DNA of 64,000 bases from Chinchilla lanigera (lineage: Eukaryota; Chordata; Mammalia; Rodentia; Chinchillidae), in contig NW_004955465.1 in NCBI RefSeq assembly GCF_000276665.1, forward strand, positions 1,519,901 to 1,583,900, read 5' to 3'. A program made the position numbers and the translations under genes. The notes beneath the pieces were generated by a model. It was not told the origin of the DNA and made no database searches. It saw only the letters and a list, made by a program, of their open reading frames with translations. Positions 21,758 to 33,187 of the stretch are shown piece after piece. Within the stretch, counting starts at the first letter, position 1. Each line of letters begins with the position of its first letter.

Positions 21758-23700
21758 TATAAAAGCTTCTGAATCATTTTGGGCTAGTGGGCAGTTATAC
21801 TTCGTGATCATCTCTATGCATTTTAATAGATATGTGTATCTTTTCTCCTACTGAATCTATTGCTAGTTCATTCCAGCAAATTATACTCGTCTCTGAATTG
21901 ACCTATCAAAGTATGAAGGAAGAGTGACATCACATGGCACAATACTAGGTAAAACTTTTACCCCAGAGTGGCAAATGCACTCTCAGTAACATCAAGAACA
22001 AGGTCTCTGTTGAGTCCTCATGATCCCTTGCATTTCCCTACAGCCTGATTTCCCACAAAGGAGTCTTGGTGGGTAAGGAAGGAAGGATCCTGCCCTCTGT
22101 ACCACCATGTATGTCCTCAGAATGACATAAAAGAGGAACACAACAGGTGCAGAAGAAGGAAGCACTACACTTGGTGGCTACCATGAAGAAAAACCAGCCC
22201 ACCTCACCACAAGCCCCCTCTAAATCACCTGGAGAGGAGGAACAGGCCAGTATTGTCTTGGCAGTGAGACCTCCTTAAGTTTGTGTTCAAGTCACTTGAG
22301 ATCATGATTTTCCTCTTAGCCCCATGCCAAGAAGTCCTGTCTCAGCAGTTGGGTTTATGGGGTCTCAGCAGGACACCTCATGACTCAGGCATGCTGGGGC
22401 TTGTGTTTTCCCAGTCTATTTAATGGAATGTTTTATCAAGGATGGAAGGGAGAGAGGGAGGAAGGTAGTTCAGAAGAAGTTGCAGACCAGGAGAGAAACC
22501 TTTAGTACATTTCTGTATTCAGCTTTTCTATGTGGTACCAATTAATAAAGGATCTGTAAACCCTTGAGCCTCTAGCAAGCGGAAGTGTTTCTCCAAGGAG
22601 AAGAAGAAGCACTGTCCAGAAACACGATGAAACCGGAACTAGGAGGAGAGATGGGCTGTGTGCCCACAGGCTCCCTCACTAAGCACTGCATTGAGCAGGA
22701 TACATTGTCAGGAAGCAACTCCATAATTAGACTGTGGGATTTTGCTTTTAAGGGTGAGACAATCATCTATTGGACAAGTCAAGAGAGGAAACATCCCCAA
22801 AAATGTGTTTATCTTGGTGTCATAGGCATCGATACTCCTACAAACAACACTGCTCAATACATTATGGAAGCGGGCCACATACAAGCAGGAAGATGCTGTC
22901 AGGACACTCAAAAATAAGCTACCATACTTAGGAAACAGGTATTAGGGAGTACAGAGCGTAAGTCTCCAACTCACTGATCTCCATTTTCTGCCGTGGTGCC
23001 ACTGGCCCATACCTAGTATTTGGTTCCCTTAATATTAAGCAGTAAGTCTTGTATTCTAGAGAACTTTGATTGATGCACACTTATTGTATGTGTGAATTGT
23101 TACTGAAATCCGAGTTAACTGCAGGCTTACTTAGTTCAGTCACTATACTTTTGTAACTATGCTGTGAAGGACTATGTTACAGTGCTATAAATAAAATTTC
23201 ATACTTAATACATTTAGCACTGTTGCAACACACTTAAATCATCTACAGCCCTAAGGTGTGCACTTGAAACAGACAACAGAAAGTCACCGGTGTAAATTTA
23301 AGAAATTTGGGGCTCTCAACTGGCTCAAGTTATAGGGGCTGCTATGTTACACAGGAAAAGTGCTATGTCAATTAATTGCCAAATTATTTGGTGTCATTTT
23401 TAAAAAGCAGGACTTTCCTAACTGGGCAGTAAAAGATTTCAGACTCTGTTCTAGAGACTCATTAAAATATTATAAGCAGTACTATATCATGAATGTTTGC
23501 CTGTGAGGAAAAACTATTCAGCAAAAGATTCAGTAAGAAGCCTATGAGGTACCCATTATTCCCTCTTAAGTCTACTGATTACCATTCACTTCCTTTCATT
23601 GTAATAAGTTCTCAAAGTGAGAACTTTGTACTATACATAGAAAATCCTATTTGGGAACTGACTCACAAAACAGTAGATACTATATGAATATGAAAATGAA
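21758..23700. other. Unique DNA, no gene seen
   Basis: The frame at 22585-22917 (110 codons, plus) starts with a reasonable ATG but its product shows no family I recognise. A minus-strand frame of 67 codons overlaps it. No repeat is identified in nearly 2 kb, so part of this could be older functional sequence. Confidence 0.4.
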
Positions 23701-23716
23701 TATATATATATATATA

Positions 23717-23799
23717 AGTTTTTTTGAGGCAGGGTCTTGCTATGTACTTTAGGCTGGCCTTGATCTCATGGTGATCCTCCTGCCTCAGCCTCCCAAGTG
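23717..23799 (-). mobile_element. B1-like SINE, truncated
   Basis: The phrases 'gaggcagggtcttgctatgt' and 'gtgatcctcctgcctcagcc' are present. It follows a (TA)n run at 23698-23716 and stops at 'cccaagtga', lacking the distal end. Confidence 0.85.
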
Positions 23800-24182
23800 A
23801 ATATACTTGTATTAAGTGATCAGAATAGTCATATCCATAGAGAAAGAAAGTAGATTAGTGGTTGCCTATGACTGAGGCTACTGGAAAGAAATGAGGCAAC
23901 TGCTATAGGGTTCAGAGTTCCTTTTGGAGTAATGTCCTAAATTTGACTATGATTATGTTCACATAACTTTGTGGATATATTTAAAAAATCACTTAACTGT
24001 ACAAATAAAATAGGTGAACTATAAGGTATGTGAATTATATCTTAGTAACAATACTAAGAAAACATATTAGGAAAAGAAGGTTGCCCCTAAAGAGAAAACA
24101 GGAGGCTCCCCCAAATCAAGTTGAACCCGAGGAAATGGTAGATGAGCCTTATATAAGAGACTGGTTTTTCACATAGTATTTT

Positions 24183-24332
24183 TGTTTTGGTCTTTTTGAG
24201 ACAGGGTCTTGCTATGCAGTTCAGGCTGGCCTTGAGCTCACTTTGTAGTCCAAGCTGGTCTCCAACTCACAACGATCCTCCTGCCTCAGCCTTCTGAGTG
24301 CTGGAAATACAGGCATGTGCCACCACATCAGC
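24183..24332 (-). mobile_element. B1-like SINE with internal duplication
   Basis: This full-length element contains the tandem 'aggctggccttgagctcac' / 'aagctggtctccaactcac' duplication typical of rodent B1. Near-perfect 15-bp target-site duplications ('ttcacayagtatttt') lie at 24168-24182 and 24333-24347. Confidence 0.92.
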
Positions 24333-24347
24333 TTCACACAGTATTTT

Positions 24348-25038
24348 GACTTCATTATTATCCTTTGATTCCTGTCTTTTCACTTTTAACACATTTCTAA
24401 ATTATTTTACATTCTCAACAGATTCTAATTTTGTTCTCATTAGTGAGCAGAATATTACACAGCTTGGGCTGGTAAACAACAACAAAATTCAATGTCAAAA
24501 GAATCTTGTCCTTTTGGCTGTGCCTTATCAGGCAGGACAGAAGAGCTGAGATTCATTTCTAATGGAAAAACTGCCATCAGGTATAAGGGTAGCTTATGAG
24601 ATTTGCCTAAAGCATATTTCCTTTTCAAACCTGCATACAGTTACTCCCTTTAAACTATAGAATTCAACAAAAAGTATTGTTTTTATACTCACACAATTCA
24701 ACTAAAGCAATGTTATCTACAAAAATAAAGTTGAGCTTCCTGCAGTTTTTCAGTTCAAAAAGCTACCTAAACTTTCCTAAGAGTACAATTAGCATTTCTA
24801 AAAAAATTCAGCTCTGTATCATCTTCACTTTCAGTACATCTTCACCTTCAGTAGCGAGTGAAGATGGAAAACGGTAAGCCCTGTAAATTCGACGCTACAC
24901 ACCAATTTCTGAAATGACCTTAATTTTCTAAAAAATTGAATATATTAGTCTCAAGAATTTAGAACATATTTGGCCCAATTTCTTTCAGTCTGCCTTTAGA
25001 TTAATATGCCTTTTATTTTCAGTAAATTACTGGTTTAC
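24348..25038. other. Unique DNA, no gene seen
   Basis: AT-rich. Small frames at 24298-24877 are not supported by any homology. Confidence 0.45.
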
Positions 25039-25191
25039 TTTTTTTTTTTTTTTTGGCGATAAGGTCTCACTATGTGGTTCAAATTGTCCTTGAACCCACT
25101 GTGTAGCCCAGGCTGGCCTTCAACTCTCAGGATCCTTTTGTCTCAGCCTCTTGAGTGCTGGCATTACAGGTGTGTGTAACCATGCCCAGCT
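25039..25191 (-). mobile_element. B1-like SINE with internal duplication
   Basis: An 18-base T run, 'ggtctcactatgtggttcaa', 'gtagcccaggctggccttca' and 'ttacaggtgtgtgtaaccat' identify it. Confidence 0.9.
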
Positions 25192-26002
25192 AATGTATCA
25201 AAAAATAGACTTTGAATAAGTTAAAATGGCCAAATCAGTTTCCCTCATTGCTATTCTACATAGGCAGGATAATGAAATCACAAGTGGCTTTTTGGTATAT
25301 CATCAACTATTCTTACACTGTATAATACGGGAAATTTCTTACAGCTAACCAAAGAGAATATGAGTAGGTTTATAGCAAGCTAAGCTTGTTAAATACATTT
25401 GTAATGCGAGAAATTCTGACACAAATATTGCTCACTGCCTATTATCTCAGAGAAATGATCAAACAAGACAGCTGATGTTCTAAAGCATAGGGGGTGGGGT
25501 GAGAAGTGATGAATAAATGAAAAACTGGCAAATATCTGCAAAAGCAGAACCACTTTTTAGGAGACATTAAAAAACGTGACAAATCACCACTTTGGAACTT
25601 GGTAAGAACTGAAGATCATTCTACTATAATTTGGTCAGTGAAATGTAGTAGTTATACAGTAACTTGAACAGAGATTCTAAAAACTGTGTGCAAAAGAAAC
25701 CTAAGAAAATAAATAAGCACAAAACCCATCAGCATTTCTCATGTGTTCAAAACTGTGACTTTTACCACAGATGCAAATGGTTCAAATCGAAAAAATTTCC
25801 TACATGGAAGATCCAAAGACTCATTAACAATCTTATTAACAGTGTACAAACAGGGGCCAAATATTTTTTATTTAGAATTAGGTCTGAAAAGTCAATGTAA
25901 ATACTGACTGGGGGAAGGTGGGGGACTTTACACCCCTAACACCAACATTCAGCTCTGTGTCCCGTCTTGACATTACAATTTTCAAAAATCTTCACGTTGC
26001 AG
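25192..26002 (-). other. Possible 3' UTR of the MMGT1 copy
   Basis: This stretch lies immediately downstream of the MMGT1-like frame on the minus strand and contains no repeat. AT-rich sequence of this kind could be the transcribed 3' UTR of the parent mRNA. I see no terminal poly(A) tract or target-site duplication, so the downstream boundary of the copy cannot be set. An AATAAA is present on the minus strand at about 25870. Confidence 0.35.
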
Positions 26003-26386
26003 TCACTTGAATTTTCGTAACTTCAAGGATGTATCAGAGGTAAGTGCATCTTGGTCTGCAGAATTTGTTGTACCCGAAGGCTGGAACAGTACTCGACCAC
26101 GGTGGTTAAATATATAAAAGGACGGGTGATTCCTGAAGGTGTCACATGTCGTATTCCTCAGTTCTGACGTGGTATCGATGTCTTTAAATTCCCCTGCGAT
26201 ATCAATTACACCGTAACAGGTAACTGCGAAGGCCAGAAGTGTTTGAAGAACTATATCCATTGGCAGTGCTTCGTCTTCATTTTCTGTTAATCGAGTATAT
26301 GAACGATGCTGCGCAGCTGAAAAGGCGGCATGGGCTAGGGCAAAGAGGCCAAGGCCTAACAACCCTTTCCACAGTTTGGGCGCCAT
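26003..26386 (-). CDS. MMGT1: MMGT1/EMC5-like intronless copy, 127 aa
   Basis: The product is the small ER membrane protein complex subunit 5 (membrane magnesium transporter 1). In the ER membrane, EMC inserts tail-anchored and multipass proteins; the family has also been reported to carry Mg2+. The start MAPKLWKGL and the motifs [40 protein letters not shown] and TSLKLRK match the family in order. Two membrane segments are visible at about residues 3-23 and 43-63. The usual length is 131; here a TCA-to-TGA change ends the frame at 127, removing the last four residues. All exons are joined in one frame, so it is a retrocopy, yet there is no internal frameshift. Several conserved positions are altered (HIAG to DIAG, FRPS to FQPS). 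Rodents have a second family member, Mmgt2, and this could be its equivalent. Whether it is expressed is unknown. Confidence 0.85.
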   Translation of the reverse strand: MAPKLWKGLLGLGLFALAHAAFSAAQHRSYTRLTENEDEALPMDIVLQTLLAFAVTCYGVIDIAGEFKDIDTTSELRNTTCDTFRNHPSFYIFNHRGRVLFQPSGTTNSADQDALTSDTSLKLRKFK

Positions 26387-26500
26387 GACTGTGAAGGAAC
26401 AGCCACCGACTTAAGAGGTGATGGCGGAACTGTTTCTCCTTCCGCCTGCAGCGCCTGCGCGGCGCAGTAATATGACGTCATGAAAGCCTTGGGCGCTAAG
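26387..26500 (-). promoter_or_regulatory. CpG-rich promoter-like sequence upstream of MMGT1 copy
   Basis: This is the densest CpG patch in an otherwise CpG-poor neighbourhood. It contains a perfect cAMP-response element TGACGTCA (26473-26480), an NRF1-like GCGCCTGCGC (26450-26459) and an ETS-like GGAAG on the minus strand (about 26440). These are typical of housekeeping promoters. It may be the 5' UTR or proximal promoter carried from the parent gene, or a native promoter. Function is inferred only. Confidence 0.5.
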
Positions 26501-26990
26501 TACCCTGCAACGGTGGGTTTGATTTGGGTGTTTTCCAGGCAAGAACAAACCTTTGGCAGCCTGCTTTATCTTGGGCTTTCTCAATTTTGTATTCCTCGGA
26601 GATGACAAGAGGAAGAGCGAGAAGGAAAAAACGAGAATACCATCAGGTTTTCATAAAAACACCTGTTTTGCTGGAAGTGTTCCTTTGTGATCAACGGGGC
26701 TGAAGCTTCAGTGAACTGTGAGCCTGCTCAGTGTCGACCAGGCCCTGCAACTAAAGAAGAACCTGTGAAGGCCATGGTTCACACAGTCATCACAAACAAA
26801 GGTCCAAATGACCTCTTGGGAGCAGACATGGAAAAACAACCAACTGGAGCGTCAGGGTCTGGGAGCCCCAGGAATTCTTCACTAGCACCTATCCTGGACC
26901 GGATGGGGTCCTGAAGGCTTCCACTGGCTCATTTTGCACACCTCATAGTGGTCCCTTCCTCTAATTTAGGGGAAACTCACTTTTGTACTA
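26501..26990. other. Non-repetitive DNA upstream of the MMGT1 copy
   Basis: A 75-codon plus-strand frame (26687-26914) and a 65-codon minus-strand frame (26411-26608) are open but unrecognised. The plus frame is proline- and glycine-rich and diverges away from the MMGT1 copy, so a divergent transcript is possible. No protein is called. Confidence 0.35.
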
Positions 26991-27403
26991 TGTTAATTCA
27001 TTTTCTTTTGCTTTAATAAAATACCTGAGGTTGGGTATTTATAAAGAAAAGAGGTTTCTTTAGCTCACAGGTTTGGAAGCTTAAGGGTTGGCACTGGCTT
27101 CTGCTCAGCTGTAGTGAGGCCCTAGTAATGGATAGCATCACAATGGCAGGGGGAGGTATGGAAGAGATCACACGGTGTAACAGGAAGTCAGAGAGATTCT
27201 GGGGTCAGGCTCCCTTCTTTAAAACAACCCATTCTCTCAGGAACTACCTCACTCTGTGAGCCATCACTGACTTTCTTTCTGAGAGAAGCACCCTTAATTT
27301 TCTAAGCACGTATTGTGTTCTTACCACCACCTTAACACCACCACACTGAGGAGCAAGCTTTCAGTACACAAACCTCTGGGCAGCAAACATCCAACCCATA
27401 GCA
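26991..27403 (-). mobile_element. Solo LTR, ERVL-MaLR type
   Basis: Reverse-complemented, it begins 'tgctatgggttggatg' and ends near 'cctcaggtattttatta'. Its body includes 'tagtgaggccctagtaatgg' and a region reading as MLT/MST-class LTR. Confidence 0.75.
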
Positions 27404-27558
27404 CAGGCTAAAAAGCACAGGATGTGCAATACTACATGGTAGCCTTCCATGTTATAAGAAAAGTGACAAACATCATCAATTTGGTAAACTTTATAAATGA
27501 AAAACCTCAAGTCAATTCTAAAGTCAAATGATGTTTTCCAACGTGTTAGCAGTTCTTT

Positions 27559-27942
27559 TGATTTAGATTGAAAATGTCCTCTAAATGTCTCATGTGTTTG
27601 AAAGGTGACAGATCATGAGGGAGCTATACTCATCAGTGGATTAGTCCACTAATAAATTCATGATCTGATTTGTTTTTAGGCCTGGTTAAAGAGATGTTTC
27701 TACAGTGTGACCTGTATTCTTGTCCCTAATCCTCCTTTCTCTTTCTACTCCCTGGTTGTCATGAACTGAGGAGATTTCTCTGCAGTGTCCTACTATGCTG
27801 CTTCTTCCTTGGAGCAAGCTGACCATAGACTGAATCCCTTGAAAATTATGAGCAAAATTAAACCTATCTTCCTTTAAAATTAACACATCTTCCTTGCGGG
27901 TATTAGGTATTTTGTTCCCGTGATGGGAAAGCAATACAGACA
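27559..27942 (+). mobile_element. Solo LTR, ERVL-MaLR type
   Basis: It runs from 'tgatttagattgaaaatgtc' to 'gggaaagcaatacagaca'. Internal hallmarks are 'catagactgaatccc', 'gagcaaaattaaacctatc' and 'gggtattaggtattttgt'. Confidence 0.75.
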
Positions 27943-28254
27943 TTTAAATTAATTTCAATGAATTTTCATAAATGCATGACATGATACCAATCTCTGGGTA
28001 TTTTGTTGAAACATACGATTTTCTTACCATACACAAAACCTAATCCGCTACCTTTACCACATGAAAAATATGCTTGAGGAGAAAAAGACATTTAAAAAAA
28101 TCTTATTCTGTTCCCTACAAGTTAGGAGGAAAAAAACCAACAACAGCCACAAAGAAAAACTTAGAGATGAGAAGAAAGGGAGGGGAGGATGTTTCTTATA
28201 AACCCTCCAATAAGAAGAAAAGAAATATTTGTTCAGGGTCTATCCCACATGAAT
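27943..28254. other. Unique DNA, no gene seen
   Basis: AT-rich, with a lysine-rich 74-codon frame at 28074-28298 that is explained by A-rich composition. Confidence 0.45.
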
Positions 28255-28400
28255 TCCTTTCCACTCATTGGTACTCTCATTATTGTAAACCGTTATAAAT
28301 AAAATATTTCCCATTTTACAGATGAGGCAACTGAGGCTGAGGGAATTGCAGAAATAGTCTCAGAAATAGTCTAGTACTCTGGCAGAACAATGCTTGTTCC
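28255..28400 (+). mobile_element. MIR SINE
   Basis: The core reads 'cccattttacagatgaggca' followed by 'actgaggctgagggaattg'. The right side is decayed and carries a small 'cagaaatagtct' repeat. Confidence 0.7.
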
Positions 28401-29915
28401 ATAGAGCCATACTGATCTTCTAAGAAAGGGCACTGGCTGGGTAGAGAGCATAGCAGTGAGCTTGTGGAGTTGCTGAAAAAGAAATTAATAGGTCACCAAG
28501 ATTTGTGTAAGCTAGTAGTTTCTTCATTCATTGCTTTCCAGAGGCCAACACATTTCTGGTCTTTCTGAAGGTACTGAAGGAAGCCATAGCGCCCAAGCAC
28601 AACTGGGCAAGGACATGTCAATCTTACCTCATGTTCATGAGGCCTAAGCACTTCTGGGCAGTAAAAATAAAGGAAGAACAGAATCTATCAATATATTCAG
28701 TTCACTTTTGCATTTTCAAAATATTTAAGATATTTCTGTGAAGTTTAATGCAGTGGTGGAAACACGATGAACGCTGAATTTTTTATTTCATTTCATCTAG
28801 CTTCTGGGACCAGCACCAAAGACTATATACTGGTTTAAGGAAGACAGTCATATGATAGTCTATGTTTAACATGAATTTTTAAAATTATGCTCTTGATCAT
28901 AAAAACAAGAGTTGAATGGACAGGCCATTGTTTGCATTAATTTATTTGAGACATCCGTTGAGAGCTCACTATATACAGAGTTCTGTGCTAGACACGATAA
29001 GGGTGAATAAAAAATGTAGAAAAGAAGCTGGCTAAGAAAGGAGATTAAAATTGCTGGGGATGACAGATGGATATGCTGTAGTGCTGCCATCACTAATGAA
29101 CATAATGGAAGGAGAAAATGATGAGATCTACGCAGGCTAAAATTGCAAGGTAAATTACTTCAAATTATTTTATATGCATTTTTAAAGTCTAACTCAGTGG
29201 GACTTAAAACGTGCACACATTCGCACATATCCTATCTTCAGTACCAAAGAGTACATTTTTGTGAAGCTTACAACACATATTAACTAGTCACAAAACAGGT
29301 GCCAAATTAAAACTTACCTGATTGAATCAAGCATGTCAGGTGGTGACTGAGATTCAAATTTTAGCCTTTGAAGAGCTAAGGATATATTTTAATTTGATAT
29401 TTAATACTCTTTATTAATAGTTCTCTGAGATTCTTCATAAACATCCATTTCTCAAACATGTCCATATGATATAAGTATTGAAGAAGGGCCTAAGATTCAA
29501 AAAACAACCAGACCTACCACAGGATAGGGATGACATTAACTGAAACCAAACCCTGGACCCATTAAACATGAAATTTTTCCTGAATAAAATCTGCTTGGGA
29601 TAGAACAACTGGCCTCTTATTTTTGCTGCTATAAATAACTAATGACTTAATTTAAAGGGAAATCCCAAAGCCTAGGGAAAGGTTTCTACAGATAAAAGTC
29701 AATGGCTGTGAAACAATATGGCTGCTGGCTTTGTTTTTGGGACACTGGATTTCAAGGTTCCACAGGTCTAAGGCCAAGTATGTGAATGACTGAGCCACCA
29801 CAGACTTCCCTTAAGTTTTAAATAACTAAGAGGCTGCAGAGCATCTTACTTCAATGGGCCAGCTCTAACACTTCAAAAGAGTAAAATGATCCTGTCTCAA
29901 TAGAAATCTTACCAT
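28401..29915. other. Mostly unique DNA; L2/MIR trace
   Basis: 28930-29010 ('gagttctgtgctagacacga') resembles an old L2/MIR repeat. The rest shows no gene or family repeat. Confidence 0.4.
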
Positions 29916-30060
29916 GCATCAGCAATATAACACGACCTGGGACAAGAAATTTAATCTGTTTGAATTCCTTTACTTGATAACAGGGACAACAATATTGGCA
30001 GGTACCTCATAAGTTGGTATGAGCATGAAATGAGAATGTAAAATGTAGGCTTAAAAGTTT
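29916..30060 (-). mobile_element. MIR SINE, reverse orientation
   Basis: 'gcaggtacctcataagttgg' with 'gagcatgaaatgagaatgta' is the complement of the MIR core, preceded by 'gggacaagaaatttaatctg'. Confidence 0.7.
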
Positions 30061-30075
30061 CTTACTATTACGGGT

Positions 30076-30452
30076 TGTTATAGTTTGTGTCTGCATGTCC
30101 CCTCAAAGCCTCATGCAGTCACGGAGCAGGCTTCTCGAGTTTTTGATTGATCCATGGTCCAATGCTGGGATTATGGGTGTGAGTGCTACACCCATCCTGG
30201 GACAGGTAGCTTGCATAAAATATAAGGGAGGGAAAGAGGCTTGCTCCTGCTGCTCCTCTGTTTGTTTTTGCTGCTTTTGCTGTTTTCCGCCACCATAAAT
30301 TGTTGTTGCCCTCTGCCATGTGCCACCCTGCCTTGGAGCCAGCCGAGTATGGACTGAAACCTCCACAAACTGTGAGCTAAATAAACCTTTCCTTCTTTAA
30401 TTTTGGGTGTCAGGTATTTTGTCTTAGCAATGAGAGAAAAGTAACCAAGGCA
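30076..30452 (+). mobile_element. Solo LTR, ERVL-MaLR type (family A)
   Basis: It starts 'tgttatagtttgtgtctg', carries 'caccctgccttggagccagc' and the polyadenylation region 'gagctaaataaacctttcc', and ends 'aaaagtaaccaaggca'. It is the same family as 18178-18573 and 20195-20587. Shadow frames on both strands occur in it. Confidence 0.85.
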
Positions 30453-30454
30453 CA

Positions 30455-30757
30455 GGTTGAATTGAGCATTCTTTATTTGAACTGCCTGGGATCAGAAGTG
30501 TTTTAGATTCTGGGGGTATTTTGGAATCTTTCCACACACAGTGAGACACTGGGGATGGAACCCAAATCAACACAAAAATTCATTCATGTTTCACATACAC
30601 ATATACATATGCACATAGGCTGAGCATAATTTTCTACAATATTTTTATTGCACTTGTGTTTTGAATATGGACCCCTAACATGATGTCACTCTGGCACTCA
30701 AAAACTTTTGGATTTTAGAGCATTTTGGATTTGAGATTAAGGATGCTTATCATATAT
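30455..30757. mobile_element. Non-autonomous DNA transposon fossil
   Basis: Its ends are inverted: 'ttgagcattctttatttga' on the left and the complement of 'ataagcatccttaatctca' on the right. The interior includes 'gatcagaagtgttttagatt', 'ggggatggaacccaaatc' and 'aaacttttggattttagagc', a widespread old mammalian Tc1/mariner-group repeat. It directly abuts the MaLR LTR. Confidence 0.7.
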
Positions 30758-31179
30758 TATTCTCTCCTCAGAAGTTATAGTTTTTCCAGTTAGTCACTAA
30801 ATAACCCCATAGCAGTTTAGCCTTCTTTATACTGTAAAACAGGATACTCTTACAAAAACGTATAAAGAATGAATGTAATGCTTGTTAAAAAGGGTATATC
30901 TATGTAGCCCCACCTAGAAATAAGAAATAAAGACTGCCAGCTGCCCAGAAGGTTCTTGTGTAGTTCTTCCCACCCACTTCCTCTATTTTTCCTAAAGTAT
31001 ATACTATTCTGCTTTGAAAATAATTTAACATTCTTTCAAGGTGGTCTTAAATGACTTAATGTATGGTACACACTCAGTAAAGGTTGGCTGATTCATTTGT
31101 TTATTTGCTCATTTTTTAAAAAACAAAGTAAGAGATTTTTTCAAGCAGTTTTCAACCTCCTTATCACCTTGCTCTCAAG
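30758..31179. other. Unique DNA, faint L2 trace
   Basis: 31030-31100 ('ggtacacactcagtaaaggt') could be an L2 or MIR end. No gene is seen. Confidence 0.4.
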
Positions 31180-31195
31180 CCATGTTTGTATTTCT

Positions 31196-31295
31196 TTTTT
31201 TTGTTTTGTTTTGTTTTTTTCTGGTACTGGGAATCGAACTCACGACTTTGCGCTTGCCAGGCAGGCGCTGTGCCACTGAGCTAAATCCCCAGCCC
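31196..31295 (-). mobile_element. ID-type SINE, young insertion
   Basis: The plus strand reads (T)n, 'ggtactgggaatcgaactca', 'gcgcttgccaggcaggcgct' and 'ctgagctaaatccccagccc'. A 16-bp target-site duplication 'ccatgtttgyatttct' flanks it (31180-31195, 31296-31311) with one mismatch. Confidence 0.95.
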
Positions 31296-31311
31296 CCATG
31301 TTTGCATTTCT

Positions 31312-32331
31312 AACGGTGCCTTTCACTCTTGGCCTGCTCTGGGGCATAGGCAGCCGGAAGCCATCATGCTGGACATGGCCTTGCCACTTCACACCATGCT
31401 GATACGTGACACTGGCTTCTAGATATTAAATGCATAATCCTGCAACTCCGAGTTGAGTGCTTATAAACCTTCTCAACTTGGAGCCTTGGTGATTACATCT
31501 TGTGGATTAGATTTGCCTAGAAAATAGAAAAAAACAAGATAATAATTCCAGCATTGTTTTGAAGAAAAAAAAACAAGTAGAGGAGTAGTGTGTTAGAAAG
31601 AAAGTCTGTCCACAGTACACACACAGCTCAGGGCAACCTGACCACATACCACAGCAGCTCGTCACACCAGCACATGGTTCTCTACACATGTGAAGTAGAA
31701 TATCTACATTGAGCAATCACTATCTGCCTGCTGTTTTGCCACTGCACTTAGTGAACTTTTCAGAAGCAATGAATCCTCACCTCTTAGGTCTATTCTGAAT
31801 TCTGCTGTCTTTAGGATGGACAGTTTCATGAGAGCACAGACTCAACACCCTAAGTGGATTCCTTTTCAAGCATGTAGTGCTCATTGCATCTTCCATCACC
31901 TTCTCCAAGACCTTTTTCACTCAGTCCAAGGACAAGAGCAGCCTGGAAATGTGTGCATCGAAAGCAGGGGATGGGAGCCCTGACTCTGCACAGTGGATGC
32001 CTTTGTAACCTAACACATCTTTTATAGGGGATTTTCCTTGACGTTACCACATTCTTGCTTCCTGAGATCACCTCCTAAATTACGAACCTGCATCCATACC
32101 CTTGTTTCAGGCTCTGCATTCAGGCTGACACAAACTAAATCACTGGAAGTCAGTTGTGTAGTTTTACAAGGCCTTCTGAGAGACAGAATCAGGTTCAATA
32201 AGGCCGATGACAGAGAAAGAGATGGAGAGAGGAAAAAGAGGAGTACAAGGAAATGAGGGGATGGAGGAAGGGTGGAAAAAGGGGCAAGTGTAAGGGGGAA
32301 CATGATGGTGGGGGAGATCTTAGCTCTACTT
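31312..32331. other. Unique DNA, no gene seen
   Basis: Short unsupported frames on both strands. A purine-rich tract (GAGAAAG-like) lies at 32205-32300. Confidence 0.45.
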
Positions 32332-32680
32332 TGCTATAGTTACATCTGGAATGTCCCCCAAAGGCCCCTTGATTAAAGGATTAGTCACCTATTGAAAGGT
32401 GGAGTAAACTTTGAAAGGTGGAGCCATGATGCTTGGGGGCATGTTCTTGAAGGCAACAGTGAGATCCCAGCCCCTTCCTGTCCTTCCCAAACATGAGGTG
32501 AGCCCCTCTGTGCTACCTCATGCTCCCTGCCATGATGTGCTGCCTTGCCACAGGTCTGAAAGGAATGGGGCCAATAAACCATGGACTGAAACTGTGAAAC
32601 CACAAGCCAGAATAAACTTTCCTCTTTTCAAGTTGATTAACTTGGCATTTGGTTACAGCAATGGAAAGCTGACTAATGCA
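32332..32680 (+). mobile_element. Solo LTR, ERVL-MaLR type (family B)
   Basis: It begins 'tgctatagttacatctgg' and ends 'gaaagctgactaatgca'. Internal features are 'ccatggactgaaactgtga' and 'agccagaataaactttcctc'. The family resembles the LTR at 60476-60852. Confidence 0.85.
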
Positions 32681-32914
32681 GACCTTCACTAGCTTTGTGG
32701 CTTTAGGAAGGTAACTTTATGCTGAGTTGGATAGCAGTAAATTAAGTATAAGATACACAGGTCTTCAGCCCAAGAGTTCTCCAGCAGTATAAGCAGAGTT
32801 CTGGACTAAGTCTGCCCCAAGTTGTGATAGCATTTAACTACAAGGACTAAAAGAAGCAGCAGCTAAAACAAGAGCATTGGCCCTAATGTGGGTGACAGGT
32901 GAACTTAGGTTAAA

Positions 32915-33128
32915 AGTGAGACAGATGAATTTGGATCTCAACTTTACATCACTTACTCACTGGATGACTATGCAATTTTTAACCTAATTTTTGACTGCTC
33001 TAAATCTGTTCTCTTCTATGTAAATAGGTACAAGAATAGTTTCTTTGCATAGGAGTGGTTGTGTCATTTCCACAGGAATATTGTGCAGTTTAGCACTGTG
33101 CTAAGTAAATGCTCAGTAGATTGTGCAC
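32915..33128 (-). mobile_element. MIR SINE, reverse orientation
   Basis: Blocks include 'tggatctcaactttacatca', 'ctcactggatgactatgca' and 'gctaagtaaatgctcagtag', the order expected for a reverse MIR. Confidence 0.65.
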
Positions 33129-33187
33129 AGTATATTTCAACTGTTATTACTGAGATGACGGTTATACCTTTCAGGTGTTGTTTAGAG

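Noticed and set aside
22585..22917. 110-codon frame as a small gene
   Set aside because: No homology I can name, no exon context, and an overlapping antisense frame. It is kept only as an unexplained open frame.
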